A stretch of 64,000 nt of DNA from Ascidiaceihabitans sp023955215 (GCA_943788345.1 CALSPX010000004.1:62001-126000), one strand, 5' to 3'; numbered from the stretch's first letter, positions 9,639-18,731 are shown. Numbers and translations: made by a program. Notes: generated by a model not told the origin, from the sequence alone.

Positions 9639-9715
9639 ACTGCTCGATAGGTTTCTTGCCTGTATGAAACCTGCCTCAATAACTTTACGCCAGCTTCGTG
9701 CTGGCGTTTTTTTTT
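9639..9715 (+). ncRNA. Putative ~77-nt small RNA
   Basis: Between the promoter-like boxes at 9604-9632 and a strong intrinsic terminator there is no plausible gene, only a hairpin (AGGTTTC 9649-9655 paired with GAAACCT 9666-9672, 10-base loop) followed by about 15 unpaired bases and the terminator stem with nine U. A short stand-alone transcript with a structured 5' part, a single-stranded middle and a U-rich 3' end is the usual form of a trans-acting, Hfq-dependent bacterial sRNA. I do not recognise a known family. A 67-codon frame crosses the region, but it runs straight through the terminator and has no ribosome site. Confidence 0.5.
9687..9715 (+). terminator. Intrinsic terminator with U9 tail
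   Basis: ACGCCAGC at 9687-9694 pairs with GCTGGCGT at 9700-9707 around the loop TTCGT, and a run of nine T covers 9707-9715. It is strong on the plus strand only, yet no plus-strand protein gene precedes it, which is the main reason for calling a small RNA here. Confidence 0.8.
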
Positions 9716-9862
9716 GGCTTATCGGAATTATGGTTGAGTGCAATTCAAGTAAAATGCTTGAGTCGCGCAACTGCCAATCGGCGTGAAGCGGAAAGTCCGG
9801 TTCACGACATATCAGGTTTCAGTCTTGGACGGCGTTATTCGAAAAGCGCGACAGGAGGCACC

Positions 9863-10570
9863 TTAAACGTCGGGTTCTGTCGGGTCTTTTGGATTGGGAT
9901 AGACCAGCCCTGCGGAGATCACCAACTTTGCGGCGTCTTCAACACTCATGTCTAGCTCGATCACATCCTTGGCAGGAACGAACAACAAGAACCCAGAAGT
10001 AGGATTTGGTGTTGTCGGTAAGAAGATCGACATAGCGCCACCATCTTTACCCGCGCGGTCAGAAATTTCAGCCTTCGCAGTAGTAGAGATAAAACCGATG
10101 GCCCAAATCCCTTTGCGCGGATATTCGATCAAACAGGCTTTTTCAAACGACCGCTCGGTTTGGGCAAATACTGTTTCAGAGATCTGTTTGATGCCTGAAT
10201 AGATCGAGCGCACAACCGGCGTACGTTCAACGATGCCTTCGGCAAAGCGTATCAGCGAGCGCCCCATAAGGCCTTTGGCCATCCAGCCAACGATGATTGT
10301 GAACACCAAGAATATAACAACACCGATGCCGCGCACATCGATTTGGACATCACGCTCTAGCCCAAGCAGGTCCTGGATCATCTTGTCGGGTTGGTAAGAA
10401 TTAGGGACCCATGGCAGGACCGCACCATCAATCCAGCCAACAACGCTCCAAATCAACCAAACAGTAAGCCAAACTGGAGCTATAACCACCAAGCCCGTCA
10501 AAAACGAAGACCGAAGGCGTGCAAATAGGCTGGCGCGGCGAGGTGTTTCTAAATCGAATGGGGTGTTCAT
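9863..10570 (-). CDS. DUF502 inner-membrane protein
   Basis: A 235-residue conserved membrane protein of the DUF502 family. Two transmembrane segments are visible in the N-terminal half (about residues 22-45, following the basic SLFARLRSSFLTG stretch, and about 80-100, IGVVIFLVFTIIVGW), followed by a soluble domain with the family patterns RTPVVRSIYSGIKQ and SIFLPTTPNPTSGFLLF. The molecular role of the family is unknown; homologues are widespread in proteobacteria. The gene lies downstream of psuK-psuG on the same strand with a 75-base gap, so co-transcription is possible but not shown. Confidence 0.85.
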   Translation of the reverse strand: MNTPFDLETPRRASLFARLRSSFLTGLVVIAPVWLTVWLIWSVVGWIDGAVLPWVPNSYQPDKMIQDLLGLERDVQIDVRGIGVVIFLVFTIIVGWMAKGLMGRSLIRFAEGIVERTPVVRSIYSGIKQISETVFAQTERSFEKACLIEYPRKGIWAIGFISTTAKAEISDRAGKDGGAMSIFLPTTPNPTSGFLLFVPAKDVIELDMSVEDAAKLVISAGLVYPNPKDPTEPDV

Positions 10571-10645
10571 GGCGTGTCCAATATAATTCGACGTTTTAGG
10601 TAGGCGCTTTGATCTTATGCTACAATGGGTGGCTGGAATATTGAC

Positions 10646-11563
10646 CTATTTTACCGAGTAACTGGTTAAATGTTGGGCTATTCCTGCCGCCAGCTTCGCA
10701 TTGTTGCGCACCAGTGCAATATTAGCTTCGAGGGATTTACCCTCGGTTAGCTCAAAAATGCGTTGCAACAAGTAAGGGGTGACACCTTTACCCGCGATGC
10801 CAAAGGCATCTGCATCTGCCTGAGCGCGCGCAATGATTGGGGCCAGAACTTCGGCACTGATCTCTGCGTCTTTTGGGATTGGGTTCCCGATCAATTGGCC
10901 ACCGGGCACGCCCATTTCACCGCGTAGCCTGTGGGCCGCAGCGATTTGTGCTGGATCGTCCATACGCAAGGGGGCTGGCAATCCGCTTTCGCGAGACCAG
11001 AATGCGGGCATGTCATCTTGGCCATATGCGATGACTGGGACACCTTGAGTTTCGAGAACCTCAAGTGTCTTGGGGATATCAAGGATAGCCTTGGCACCAG
11101 CGGCCACAACCGTCACAGGCGTTTGTGCCAATTCCATCAAATCGGCCGAGATATCAAACGTAAGCTCTGCGCCTTTATGAACGCCGCCTATACCACCTGT
11201 TGCAAATACATGGATACCAGCCAAACGGGCCGCGATCATTGTCGCAGCCACTGTTGTAGCGCCAGTGCCGCCTGTTGCGATGCACGCGGCCATATCTGCA
11301 CGTGAAAGTTTTGCAACACCTTTGGCTTTGGCCAATGCCTCAAGTTCAGCATCGTCCAAACCAGCACGCAGGGTGCCGTTCAACACAGCCATCGTTGCGG
11401 GGACAGCACCCGCTGCACGTACATCTGCTTCGACCTGACGCGCAACTTCTAGGTTTTGGGGGTAGGGCATCCCATGCGTAATGATCGTACTTTCTAACGC
11501 AACAATCGGAGTTCCTTCGGCTTGCGCCTTGGCCACTTCAGCAGATGGGGTGAATAGTGTCAT
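10646..11563 (-). CDS. psuG: Pseudouridine-5'-phosphate glycosidase
   Basis: A 305-residue enzyme that splits pseudouridine 5'-phosphate into uracil and ribose 5-phosphate. The N-terminal ALESTIITHGMPYPQN motif, the AATMIAARLAGIHVFATGGIGGVH region and the C-terminal NPIPKDAEI are characteristic of the YeiN/IndA family, and the length is normal. The ATG at 11563 forms a TAATG overlap with the end of psuK, so translation of the pair is probably coupled. Together with the kinase it forms a complete pseudouridine salvage module fed by RNA turnover. Confidence 0.92.
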   Translation of the reverse strand: MTLFTPSAEVAKAQAEGTPIVALESTIITHGMPYPQNLEVARQVEADVRAAGAVPATMAVLNGTLRAGLDDAELEALAKAKGVAKLSRADMAACIATGGTGATTVAATMIAARLAGIHVFATGGIGGVHKGAELTFDISADLMELAQTPVTVVAAGAKAILDIPKTLEVLETQGVPVIAYGQDDMPAFWSRESGLPAPLRMDDPAQIAAAHRLRGEMGVPGGQLIGNPIPKDAEISAEVLAPIIARAQADADAFGIAGKGVTPYLLQRIFELTEGKSLEANIALVRNNAKLAAGIAQHLTSYSVK

Positions 11564-12453
11564 TATACAGGTTCTCCAGAAACATAGGTGGCGGCGGATT
11601 TAAGGGCGTCGTTTAAGGCAGTCTTGCGGTCAGCGCCACGGGCTTCTGCAGCAATGTGAGCGGCCATAAATGTATCACCAGCGCCTGTTATGCGGGTCAC
11701 CAGCACTTGCGGTGGTGTTTGACTGATTATTTCACAATCCGTACCTTCGCTGGCGTCTGATCCACCATCGGTCACCAGAACACGTGCGGCGCCTTTTGCC
11801 AGCAGTGCAGCAGCGGCGTCGCTGGATGACGTGAATGTCGTTTGGCACAGGAGGCCTGCTTCCTCCAGATTCACATAGAGTGTGCCGCGACCTGCTTGCA
11901 GGAAAGGCAACAGGCGTTCTGCCTTGCCAGGAGAGGCAGGCGCAACGCGTAGGTCTGCCTTGATAAGGGAGGGATCGTTGGCAATCTCTGACAACAGCTC
12001 AACCGTGAGGTTACCATCCAGTGCGATCAGCCCATCAAAAAGGTGGTCTGGGTCTGCTAAGGTTCCATCGGTTAGGGGGCGCAAAATCCTTGCGCCAGCA
12101 GCTTCTAACGAATGCGCATCTGCGATAGCGGCAATTAGGCCATTAGCACCTTCCACCGCCATATAACTGTCAGTGGGCAAATCCTCTGATCGGTAGATCG
12201 TGTCGGTGATCATGCCTCGTGCGGCGCAAGCGGCCATCAGTTCCTCGCCCTCTGCATCACGCCCAAGTGCGGTCAAGAGCGCTGGCGTCATGCCAAAGCG
12301 TGCCAGTGTCATAGCGATGTTCATTGCAACGCCGCCAGGCAGGCGGGTTATACGACCGGGCACATCCGAGCCTTGGCGCATTGCGCGGGACGATCGGCCA
12401 ATCACGTCCCAAAGAACGCTGCCAATGCATAAGATATCAGGTTGTTTGCTCAT
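11563..12453 (-). CDS. psuK: PfkB-family kinase, probable pseudouridine kinase
   Basis: A 296-residue ribokinase-like sugar/nucleoside kinase. The PfkB signature 1 (RLPGGVAMNIAMTLARFG) and signature 2 with the catalytic aspartate (ITGAGDTFMAAHIA) are both present. Its gene overlaps psuG as TAATG, so the substrate is very likely pseudouridine, phosphorylated to the substrate of PsuG. The frame is open to 12591, but the ATG at 12453 is preferred: it begins directly before the first beta strand (DILCIGSVLWDVIGR), whereas the extension would run into the DUF4198 gene. Confidence 0.88.
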   Translation of the reverse strand: MSKQPDILCIGSVLWDVIGRSSRAMRQGSDVPGRITRLPGGVAMNIAMTLARFGMTPALLTALGRDAEGEELMAACAARGMITDTIYRSEDLPTDSYMAVEGANGLIAAIADAHSLEAAGARILRPLTDGTLADPDHLFDGLIALDGNLTVELLSEIANDPSLIKADLRVAPASPGKAERLLPFLQAGRGTLYVNLEEAGLLCQTTFTSSSDAAAALLAKGAARVLVTDGGSDASEGTDCEIISQTPPQVLVTRITGAGDTFMAAHIAAEARGADRKTALNDALKSAATYVSGEPV

Positions 12454-12499
12454 GTGAATAGTCTTGGACCGTGACGCCGACAGGCGCAAGGCGATCTGC

Positions 12500-13300
12500 C
12501 TATTTTGGAACCTGAAACGTGAGTGCTGCCCACAGTGTTTGCCAAACTGCTTTGTCGTCTTTGGTGTAGGGCTGTAAAACAACGGCATCAAATAGGTACG
12601 TATGCGCTGGTTTCACGGGAATCTGCGCAATGCCGTTGTCATCAGTTTGGTGCAGGGTGATCGATACTGTTTTGTCAGGTGCGCGTTCAAATGCCTCAAC
12701 CTGTGTATTCGAACGTGGCATGTTTTCAAAGAACAATTGGACCTGCATATTGCCATCAAAACCATCGCCGTAGGGATTGCTTAGGGCGACAAACTCGGTT
12801 TCCATACCATAGTTTTGATCCACACCTTCTCCGGTGCCAACAGCAATCAGTGCTTTGACGTGTCGGGTATAACTCTCTCTGAAGTTCTCGCTTGGCCAGC
12901 CAGCAGCTTTGTGATCTGCTTCCGCATTCTTGAAATTCTTATGTGCTGCAAACTTAGCGAACTTGGCCCATTCTTTGTATTTTAGTGTCGTTGGTGTTGT
13001 CTCATGTAGAACAACCAGTAATCCATCTTGATCAACACTTGTGGTCAATGCCGGTTGATCACCCGAGCGCCCTTGCGCAGGCGTCAACACATCGCCTTGC
13101 GCCAACTCAAAGCGCGAAAACTGCTTTTCAAAATACGAAAGCTTTGAGCCAACAAAGTTTTGACCATTCTTTAGGTCAATCTCCATAATTTCGCCGTTTT
13201 CCACTTGAAACTTCTGCGGTTCAATCCAAAACTCGTGTGAATAGACGCTCGTCGCAGACAGACCGAGGGTTACAGCAAGAACAAGGCGGGACAACTTCAT
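12500..13300 (-). CDS. DUF4198 periplasmic protein, possible metal-uptake accessory
   Basis: A 266-residue secreted protein with a clear signal peptide (residues 1-21, cleavage after SVYS) followed by HEFWIEP, the usual mature start of DUF4198 proteins. Members are often encoded beside nickel/cobalt transporters and are thought to be periplasmic binding or accessory proteins. Here the divergent neighbour is a HupE/UreJ-like membrane protein, which supports a shared metal role. Its start codon (13298-13300) and that of the neighbour (13299-13301) share the sequence CATG, so any promoters must lie inside the opposite coding regions unless the neighbour starts later. Confidence 0.75.
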   Translation of the reverse strand: MKLSRLVLAVTLGLSATSVYSHEFWIEPQKFQVENGEIMEIDLKNGQNFVGSKLSYFEKQFSRFELAQGDVLTPAQGRSGDQPALTTSVDQDGLLVVLHETTPTTLKYKEWAKFAKFAAHKNFKNAEADHKAAGWPSENFRESYTRHVKALIAVGTGEGVDQNYGMETEFVALSNPYGDGFDGNMQVQLFFENMPRSNTQVEAFERAPDKTVSITLHQTDDNGIAQIPVKPAHTYLFDAVVLQPYTKDDKAVWQTLWAALTFQVPK

Positions 13301-14441
13301 GACAAGAGCTTTCTATTGGTTAACACTTAAGCTGCGCTTTGTGGTGCTGATGTCAAGCTTACTGGTCTCAGGTGCCACATTTGTGAGTGCGCACGAGACA
13401 GTGCCAACGATTGCAGACCTAGAGGTTGTGGAAGGTCATCTTACGTTTTCGATGCGTGTGAATGTCGAAGCTTTCTTGGCTGGTATTAACCTCGATGAAG
13501 TTACCGATACTGACGAAGCCGATGAGGCAGAAAGTTACGATGCGCTGCGTGCATTGAACGCTGAGGAGATCGAGGGGCGTTTGTCTGGGCTTATCAATGG
13601 CTTCAACGCGACACCGTTGGTTGCGGTCGATGGTCAGGCAGTTGCGCTCACTATTTCAAATTTTGAGATGACGGTCATGCCTGATTTAGAACAACCCCGT
13701 ATTTCCACACTTGCGCTGAGCGCGGTTGTGCCGGCAAGCGCAGGTGAGGTGATCATCAATTGGCCAACTGGACGGGGTGCATTGGTATTGCGTCAACAAG
13801 GAGTGGAGGCACCCTTCACAGGCTATGTTGATCCGGGTACTTCCAGCCCATCGATATTGATTGCAGGTGGCGGCGAGGCGACCGCTTGGGAAACATTTAC
13901 CGCATATATTCCCGTCGGATTTGACCATATTTTACCCAAAGGTCTTGATCATATTCTGTTTGTGTTGGGGCTATTTTTTCTAAGCACACGAATGCGTCCA
14001 CTGGTCTGGCAGATCAGTGCCTTTACGCTTGCGCACACTGTTACGCTCGCATTGGGCGCGATGGGCTGGGTTAACGTACCCGGTAGTATTGTTGAGCCAC
14101 TTATTGCTGCGTCTATCGTGTATGTCGCTGTCGAGAACATCTTTGCCAAAGGATTAAATCCGTGGCGTCCGTTTGTGATTTTCGGGTTTGGTTTGCTGCA
14201 CGGACTTGGTTTTGCGTCCGTGTTGGGCGAGTTTGGTTTGCCCGACGGACAATTCATTCCTGCATTGATTGCGTTCAACATTGGCGTGGAATTGGGCCAA
14301 CTCACAGTTATCGCGCTGGCATTACTAGCCGTTGGCTGGTTCGCACGTAAATCATGGTACAGGTCAGGGATCGCAATCCCTGCATCCTGCATCATTGCAG
14401 CTGTTGGTGCATATTGGTGTGTAGAGCGCGTGTTCTTTTAA
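13299..14441 (+). CDS. HupE/UreJ-family membrane protein
   Basis: A 380-residue protein with a signal-like N-terminus (LMSSLLVSGATFVSAHE), a periplasmic domain of about 170 residues and then roughly six to seven transmembrane helices holding the HupE/UreJ_2 motifs (GFDHILPKGLDHILFVLGL, FTLAHTVTLAL, FGFGLLHGLGFA, FNIGVELGQL). The conserved His, Asp and Glu in these helices fit a nickel/cobalt permease, as proposed for HupE and UreJ, but no hydrogenase or urease gene is in the window. The first ATG (13299) is possible because AAGG lies upstream; the ATG at 13350 is an alternative that would free a 49-base divergent region. Confidence 0.78.
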   Translation: MTRAFYWLTLKLRFVVLMSSLLVSGATFVSAHETVPTIADLEVVEGHLTFSMRVNVEAFLAGINLDEVTDTDEADEAESYDALRALNAEEIEGRLSGLINGFNATPLVAVDGQAVALTISNFEMTVMPDLEQPRISTLALSAVVPASAGEVIINWPTGRGALVLRQQGVEAPFTGYVDPGTSSPSILIAGGGEATAWETFTAYIPVGFDHILPKGLDHILFVLGLFFLSTRMRPLVWQISAFTLAHTVTLALGAMGWVNVPGSIVEPLIAASIVYVAVENIFAKGLNPWRPFVIFGFGLLHGLGFASVLGEFGLPDGQFIPALIAFNIGVELGQLTVIALALLAVGWFARKSWYRSGIAIPASCIIAAVGAYWCVERVFF

Positions 14442-14444
14442 GGC

Positions 14445-15077
14445 TTAGGACATCGCTTCGCGTAAAGTCGTGAGGGCCGCAACCGGATCATCCGTTGACC
14501 AGATCTCATCACCAATAGCAAAGAAGTCTGTCATTGGGGTGAGCGTCTTGATCATTTCAAGGTTCAGCAAGCCCTCAGCAACCACGGGTACTTCGATAAC
14601 TTCGGACCACCACTTGAACAGATCGGTTTCGGCAAAACTGCCGTCGCCCAATGTGCTTTCTCGTACAGGGCCAAAGCAGACGTAATCCGCACCAGCCTCG
14701 CCAGCACCCATGCCGTCGTGGCGTGAAGTTGAACTGTGAACACCAACAATAGCATCAGGGCCCAGTTCTTTGCGGGCATAACGCACTTGGTGCGCACCAT
14801 CACTCAGGTGAACACCGTCAAGGCCAAGGCGTTCAACCAATGGAATATGGTCTTCGATTACCAATGCAACATCTCTGGCATGTGTGACTTCGCGCAGGGC
14901 ATCTGCTGCCTTAGACAAGCGTTGCTCATCTTGAGACGCCATAGCCATACGCACACAGGCGATAGGGTGTGCGTCTAAAACGCTGGCCAATAGGTCGGGA
15001 AACACGTCCAACTCGAATTCTGCAGGAGTGATAAGATATAGTTGTGGTTGATCGGGTTGTTTGTCTTTGGCGGCCAT
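14445..15077 (-). CDS. thiE: Thiamine phosphate synthase-like protein
   Basis: A 210-residue TIM-barrel protein of the ThiE/TenI family, which joins HMP-pyrophosphate to thiazole phosphate. Family patterns seen are LYLITP at the start, VALVIEDHIPLVERLGLDGVHLSDG in the middle and ADYVCFGPVRES near the phosphate site. The classic ThiE motif GxDGxHLGQ reads GLDGVHLSDG here, so this may be the diverged alphaproteobacterial form whose activity is unproven. AAGGA lies about 8 bases before the ATG. No other thiamine gene is nearby. It converges on the HupE-like gene with a 3-base gap. Confidence 0.75.
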   Translation of the reverse strand: MAAKDKQPDQPQLYLITPAEFELDVFPDLLASVLDAHPIACVRMAMASQDEQRLSKAADALREVTHARDVALVIEDHIPLVERLGLDGVHLSDGAHQVRYARKELGPDAIVGVHSSTSRHDGMGAGEAGADYVCFGPVRESTLGDGSFAETDLFKWWSEVIEVPVVAEGLLNLEMIKTLTPMTDFFAIGDEIWSTDDPVAALTTLREAMS

Positions 15078-15235
15078 TGGCTTGGTCCTTTTGTCTAAAC
15101 TTGTGGCAGCACTAGCGGATGTTGTAGGAAAAGGAAACTTTTATGCCGCTAGTTTCGTCCGGTCGAACGCGTATTTTTAACAGAAACAAGGGCAGGGTGA
15201 TTGTGTGCCCCGCGTCCTCTGGGTATGGAGCGGGC

Positions 15236-15973
15236 ATGGTTGATATTCCCTTCTTTGTACTCGTGCGTCCGCAAATGGGCGAAAACATCGGCTCTGCAGC
15301 GCGGGCGATGTATAACTTTGGCTTAGATCGCATGCGCATTGTGGCCCCCCGTGACGGTTGGCCCAATCAGGCTGCGGTGGCTTTGGCCAGTGGTGCGGGG
15401 CGCTTGTTAGATGATGCGCAATTGTCGGATGATCTGCCCGACAGTTTGGCGGATTGCACATACGTCTTTGCGACGACCGCGCGGTCGCGTGATTTGACCA
15501 AACCTGTGTATTCACCTGAGGCTGCGATGAAATTGGCCGCCGAAAAAATTGCGGCTGGTGGTAAGGTCGCTGTGTTGTTTGGTCCAGAACGCGCAGGGCT
15601 AGAGAATGAAGACATCGCGCAGGCGAACGCTATTATATCTGTGCCCGTTAACCCTAATTTTGCGTCGCTTAATTTGGCTCAATGTGTGCTCCTCGTAGGC
15701 TATGAGTGGATGCGCCAGCAGGGTAAGGTTGAGCATGAAGTTGTTGAAATGGCAGGAACTGACTGGGCAACTGGACAAGAGACAGAACATTTGGCGCGTC
15801 ACTATGAAGACCGTTTGGATGTGGCGAACTTCTTTTACCCAGAACACAAAGCTACAAGTATGAAATTAAACCTGCGCAACATGTGGAGCCGCATGCCGTT
15901 AACCCGCGCAGATGTGCAGATGTTTCATGGTATCCTGCGGCAGATGGTCCGTTGGAAGGAACGCGACGACTGA
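15236..15973 (+). CDS. trmJ: tRNA/rRNA methyltransferase, TrmJ family
   Basis: A 245-residue SPOUT-class methyltransferase. TrmJ methylates the ribose 2'-O of position 32 in several tRNAs using S-adenosylmethionine. The knot-forming motifs are visible: PFFVLVRPQMGENIGSAARA at the start, VLFGPERAGLENEDI and VPVNPNFASLNLAQCVLL. The frame is open from 15143, but the ATG at 15236 is preceded by GGAG 9 bases upstream and starts right at the first conserved motif. The C-terminal helix region (residues about 170-245) is present. Confidence 0.88.
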   Translation: MVDIPFFVLVRPQMGENIGSAARAMYNFGLDRMRIVAPRDGWPNQAAVALASGAGRLLDDAQLSDDLPDSLADCTYVFATTARSRDLTKPVYSPEAAMKLAAEKIAAGGKVAVLFGPERAGLENEDIAQANAIISVPVNPNFASLNLAQCVLLVGYEWMRQQGKVEHEVVEMAGTDWATGQETEHLARHYEDRLDVANFFYPEHKATSMKLNLRNMWSRMPLTRADVQMFHGILRQMVRWKERDD

Positions 15974-16047
15974 TCCGCTGGACGATCCGGCTTGCGCGGC
16001 CTAACTTGCAACCAACAGTCGCCCTTTAATGTGACATGAGGATCAAG

Positions 16048-17193
16048 ATGAGCACCAAACGCAGTATTTTCGAAGAGGTCGGCAGCGTCGACCAAACGCC
16101 CGCCGCACAACCTGGTATGATTGACAAAGGCAGCGACGGCGCACGTGGTGCGATCCGTGTTTGGCTGATGATCCTTTTTGGACTGGTTGTGCTGATGATA
16201 TTAGTTGGTGGGCTTACCCGCCTCACTGACAGCGGCCTTAGCATTACAGAATGGCGCCCTTTTACTGGTGCGATTCCACCTTTGAATGCTGCTGATTGGC
16301 AATCCGAATTTGCGAAATATCAAGCAATTGATGAATTCCGCATTCAGAACCAATGGATGCAACTCTCTGACTTTAAAGTAATTTACTGGTGGGAATGGGG
16401 CCATCGACAGTTGGGCCGCGTTGTTGGCTTGGTTTGGGCGATTGGTTTCTTCTGGTTCCTGCTGCGCCGCCAAATCCCAACCGGCTGGACACCACGTTTG
16501 CTATTGTTGGGCGTCCTTGGTGGTACGCAAGGTGCTATTGGTTGGTGGATGGTTTCGTCGGGCGTAACGTCTGGTGAAAGCATGGTTGATGTGGCCAGCT
16601 ACCGTTTGGCGACCCATTTAGGGTTGGCTTTTGTCATCCTTGGTTTCATCGCATGGTACATGATGATGCTGTCGCGCCCCGAACGCGACCTGATGCAAGC
16701 ACGTCGTGGGAAAGAGGCAAAGCTGTTTGGCTTGTCCACTGGGCTTATGCATTTTGCATTTCTACAAATCTTGATCGGCGCACTGGTTGCTGGGATTGAT
16801 GCAGGGCGCAGTTATACTGACTGGCCATTGATGGGCGGGCAATTCTTCCCCGCGTCTGCATTTGTACTTGAGCCATGGTGGCGCAATATCTTTGAAAGCC
16901 CGGGCTTGGTGCAATTTGTGCACCGCGTAGTTGGTTATGCGCTGTTGGCATTTGCGATCTTTGTTTGGTTGAAGGGGCGGAAATCAGCGCACCGTCGGAC
17001 CCAAGCGGCGTTCAACATGGCCTTTCTCCTGCTGTGTGCACAGATCATTCTTGGTATCGTTACCGTTCTTTACGGCGCGCCTGTTCAGATCGCCATTGTA
17101 CATCAGCTGTTGGCCGTGATCTTGTGGGTTACGATACTACGCGCACGCTTCCTAAGCGCCTACCCAATAACAACGTCCCTAAGAGGAAATTGA
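16048..17193 (+). CDS. ctaA: Heme A synthase (COX15/CtaA)
   Basis: A 381-residue inner-membrane enzyme that oxidises heme O to heme A for cytochrome aa3 oxidase. Eight hydrophobic helices are visible, with the family motifs GGLTRLTDSGLSITEWRP after TM1, WEWGHRQLGR with a heme-ligand His, ATHLGLAF, and VQFVHRVVGY and AIVHQLLAV in the second half. The ATG at 16048 is chosen over 16036 because GAGG stands 8 bases upstream. The length is that of the alphaproteobacterial COX15 type. It is followed after 4 bases by the carboxypeptidase gene, so the two are probably co-transcribed. Confidence 0.93.
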   Translation: MSTKRSIFEEVGSVDQTPAAQPGMIDKGSDGARGAIRVWLMILFGLVVLMILVGGLTRLTDSGLSITEWRPFTGAIPPLNAADWQSEFAKYQAIDEFRIQNQWMQLSDFKVIYWWEWGHRQLGRVVGLVWAIGFFWFLLRRQIPTGWTPRLLLLGVLGGTQGAIGWWMVSSGVTSGESMVDVASYRLATHLGLAFVILGFIAWYMMMLSRPERDLMQARRGKEAKLFGLSTGLMHFAFLQILIGALVAGIDAGRSYTDWPLMGGQFFPASAFVLEPWWRNIFESPGLVQFVHRVVGYALLAFAIFVWLKGRKSAHRRTQAAFNMAFLLLCAQIILGIVTVLYGAPVQIAIVHQLLAVILWVTILRARFLSAYPITTSLRGN

Positions 17194-17197
17194 TCCA

Positions 17198-18673
17198 ATG
17201 ACTGCTTACGACGACTTGATGGCGTTCACGCGCGAGACAACGGCCCTTGGCCAAATCGCTGGCCGCTTGGGTTGGGATCAGGAAACGATGATGCCGAAAG
17301 GTGCCGCGCCGCAGCGTGGAGAAGAGATGGCTGCGATTGAAGGTGTCTTGCATGGGCGTCGGACGGACCCACGTGTTGGGGATTGGTTGGCGGCGATTGA
17401 CACAAGCACGATTGGTGATGTTGGCAAAGCACAAGTGCGCCATATCCAACGCAGTTTTGACCGCGCGAGCAAAGTGCCTGCAGATTTGGCTGCTACGATT
17501 GCCCGCGTAACGTCAACAGCGCAAGGCACATGGGCCGCTGCACGTGAAGATGATGATGTTGCAGCTTTTGCGCCTACCTTTGAAGAGGTCATCAACCTCA
17601 AACGCCAAGAAGGCGAAGCATTGGCTGCAGGTGGAGATGTCTATGACGCAATGCTCGCGGACTATGAACCGGGGACAACTGCCGCTGACTTGGAAGCAAT
17701 GTTTGGCGCGTTACGCCCTGAATTGACGGCGCTACGTGCCGCAATCCGCGACGCTGACGCACCAGCACCTTTGGAAGGTACCTTTGACACTGGCAAACAA
17801 ATGAAGCTTACGCGCCATCTGGCAAAGACATTTGGCTATGACATGAGCCACGGGCGCGTTGACAAAGCGGTTCACCCATTTAGTTCTGGCAGTGGCTTAG
17901 ATGTACGTATCACGACCCGTACCAATGAAGCTGACCCGTTCAATTGCTTTTACTCAACCATCCACGAAGTTGGGCACGCATGTTACGAGCAAGGAATTGA
18001 CCGTGACTATCTGCTGACACCGCTGGGCAATGGCGTTTCGATGGGTGTGCACGAAAGCCAGAGCCGCATTTATGAAAATCAAATGGGGCGCAGTCGGGCG
18101 TTCACCAGCTGGCTTTATACCGAAATGCGTGAGACCTTTGGGGACTTTGGAATTCCAGACGCAGAAGCGTTTTATGGTGCAGTCAATCGCGTGAATGATG
18201 GCTATATCCGCACGGAAGCTGACGAGGTTCAGTACAACTTGCATGTTTTGTTGCGCTTTGACCTAGAGAGGGCGTTGATGGCGGGCGATCTTCAGGTCGG
18301 TGACCTTGAGGCAGCCTGGAACGATCGTTTTGAGGCCGATTTCGGCTATAAAGTGGACAAAGCAAGTAATGGCGTGCTGCAAGATGTGCACTGGCCTGTT
18401 GGTTTGTTTGGCTATTTTCCTACGTATTCATTGGGCAACGTTTATGCAGGTTGCTTGAACGAGGCGATGCGCGAAGCAATCCCAGAATTGGACGAGCAGT
18501 TAGCGCAAGGCGATACTGCACGTGCAACTGGATGGCTGCAAAACAACGTGCAAAAACACGGTGGATTGTATGAACCACGCGAGGTCATCGAAAAAGCCAG
18601 CGGTCGTGCGCCTGATCCGCAGCCTTTGATTAATTACCTAAAAACCAAATTCAGCGATATTTATAAGCTGTAA
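17198..18673 (+). CDS. Metallocarboxypeptidase, M32 (Taq-type) family
   Basis: A 491-residue cytoplasmic zinc carboxypeptidase of the M32 family, which trims C-terminal residues from peptides. The zinc-binding HEVGH is at about residues 256-260 (STIHEVGHACYEQG), preceded by the DVRITTR motif and followed by GVHESQSRIYEN with the third zinc ligand Glu. The family's LQDVHWPVGLFGYFPTYSLGN motif is near the C-terminus. The length is typical. It begins 4 bases after ctaA with AGAGGAA upstream, and a terminator follows at 18695. Confidence 0.93.
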   Translation: MTAYDDLMAFTRETTALGQIAGRLGWDQETMMPKGAAPQRGEEMAAIEGVLHGRRTDPRVGDWLAAIDTSTIGDVGKAQVRHIQRSFDRASKVPADLAATIARVTSTAQGTWAAAREDDDVAAFAPTFEEVINLKRQEGEALAAGGDVYDAMLADYEPGTTAADLEAMFGALRPELTALRAAIRDADAPAPLEGTFDTGKQMKLTRHLAKTFGYDMSHGRVDKAVHPFSSGSGLDVRITTRTNEADPFNCFYSTIHEVGHACYEQGIDRDYLLTPLGNGVSMGVHESQSRIYENQMGRSRAFTSWLYTEMRETFGDFGIPDAEAFYGAVNRVNDGYIRTEADEVQYNLHVLLRFDLERALMAGDLQVGDLEAAWNDRFEADFGYKVDKASNGVLQDVHWPVGLFGYFPTYSLGNVYAGCLNEAMREAIPELDEQLAQGDTARATGWLQNNVQKHGGLYEPREVIEKASGRAPDPQPLINYLKTKFSDIYKL

Positions 18674-18694
18674 GAGCTCTACGCTAGAACCATG

Positions 18695-18731
18695 AAAAGA
18701 CTACGTATCCTTGAAGATTCGCAGTCTTTTT
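18695..18731 (+). terminator. Intrinsic terminator after the M32 peptidase gene
   Basis: AAAAGACT at 18695-18702 pairs with AGTCTTTT at 18723-18730, with a few inner pairs, and ends in a run of T on the plus strand. It would close the ctaA-carboxypeptidase transcript. Confidence 0.65.

Noticed and set aside
9583..9786. 67-codon frame over the putative small RNA
   Set aside because: It runs through a strong terminator and has no Shine-Dalgarno sequence; the RNA interpretation explains the signals better.
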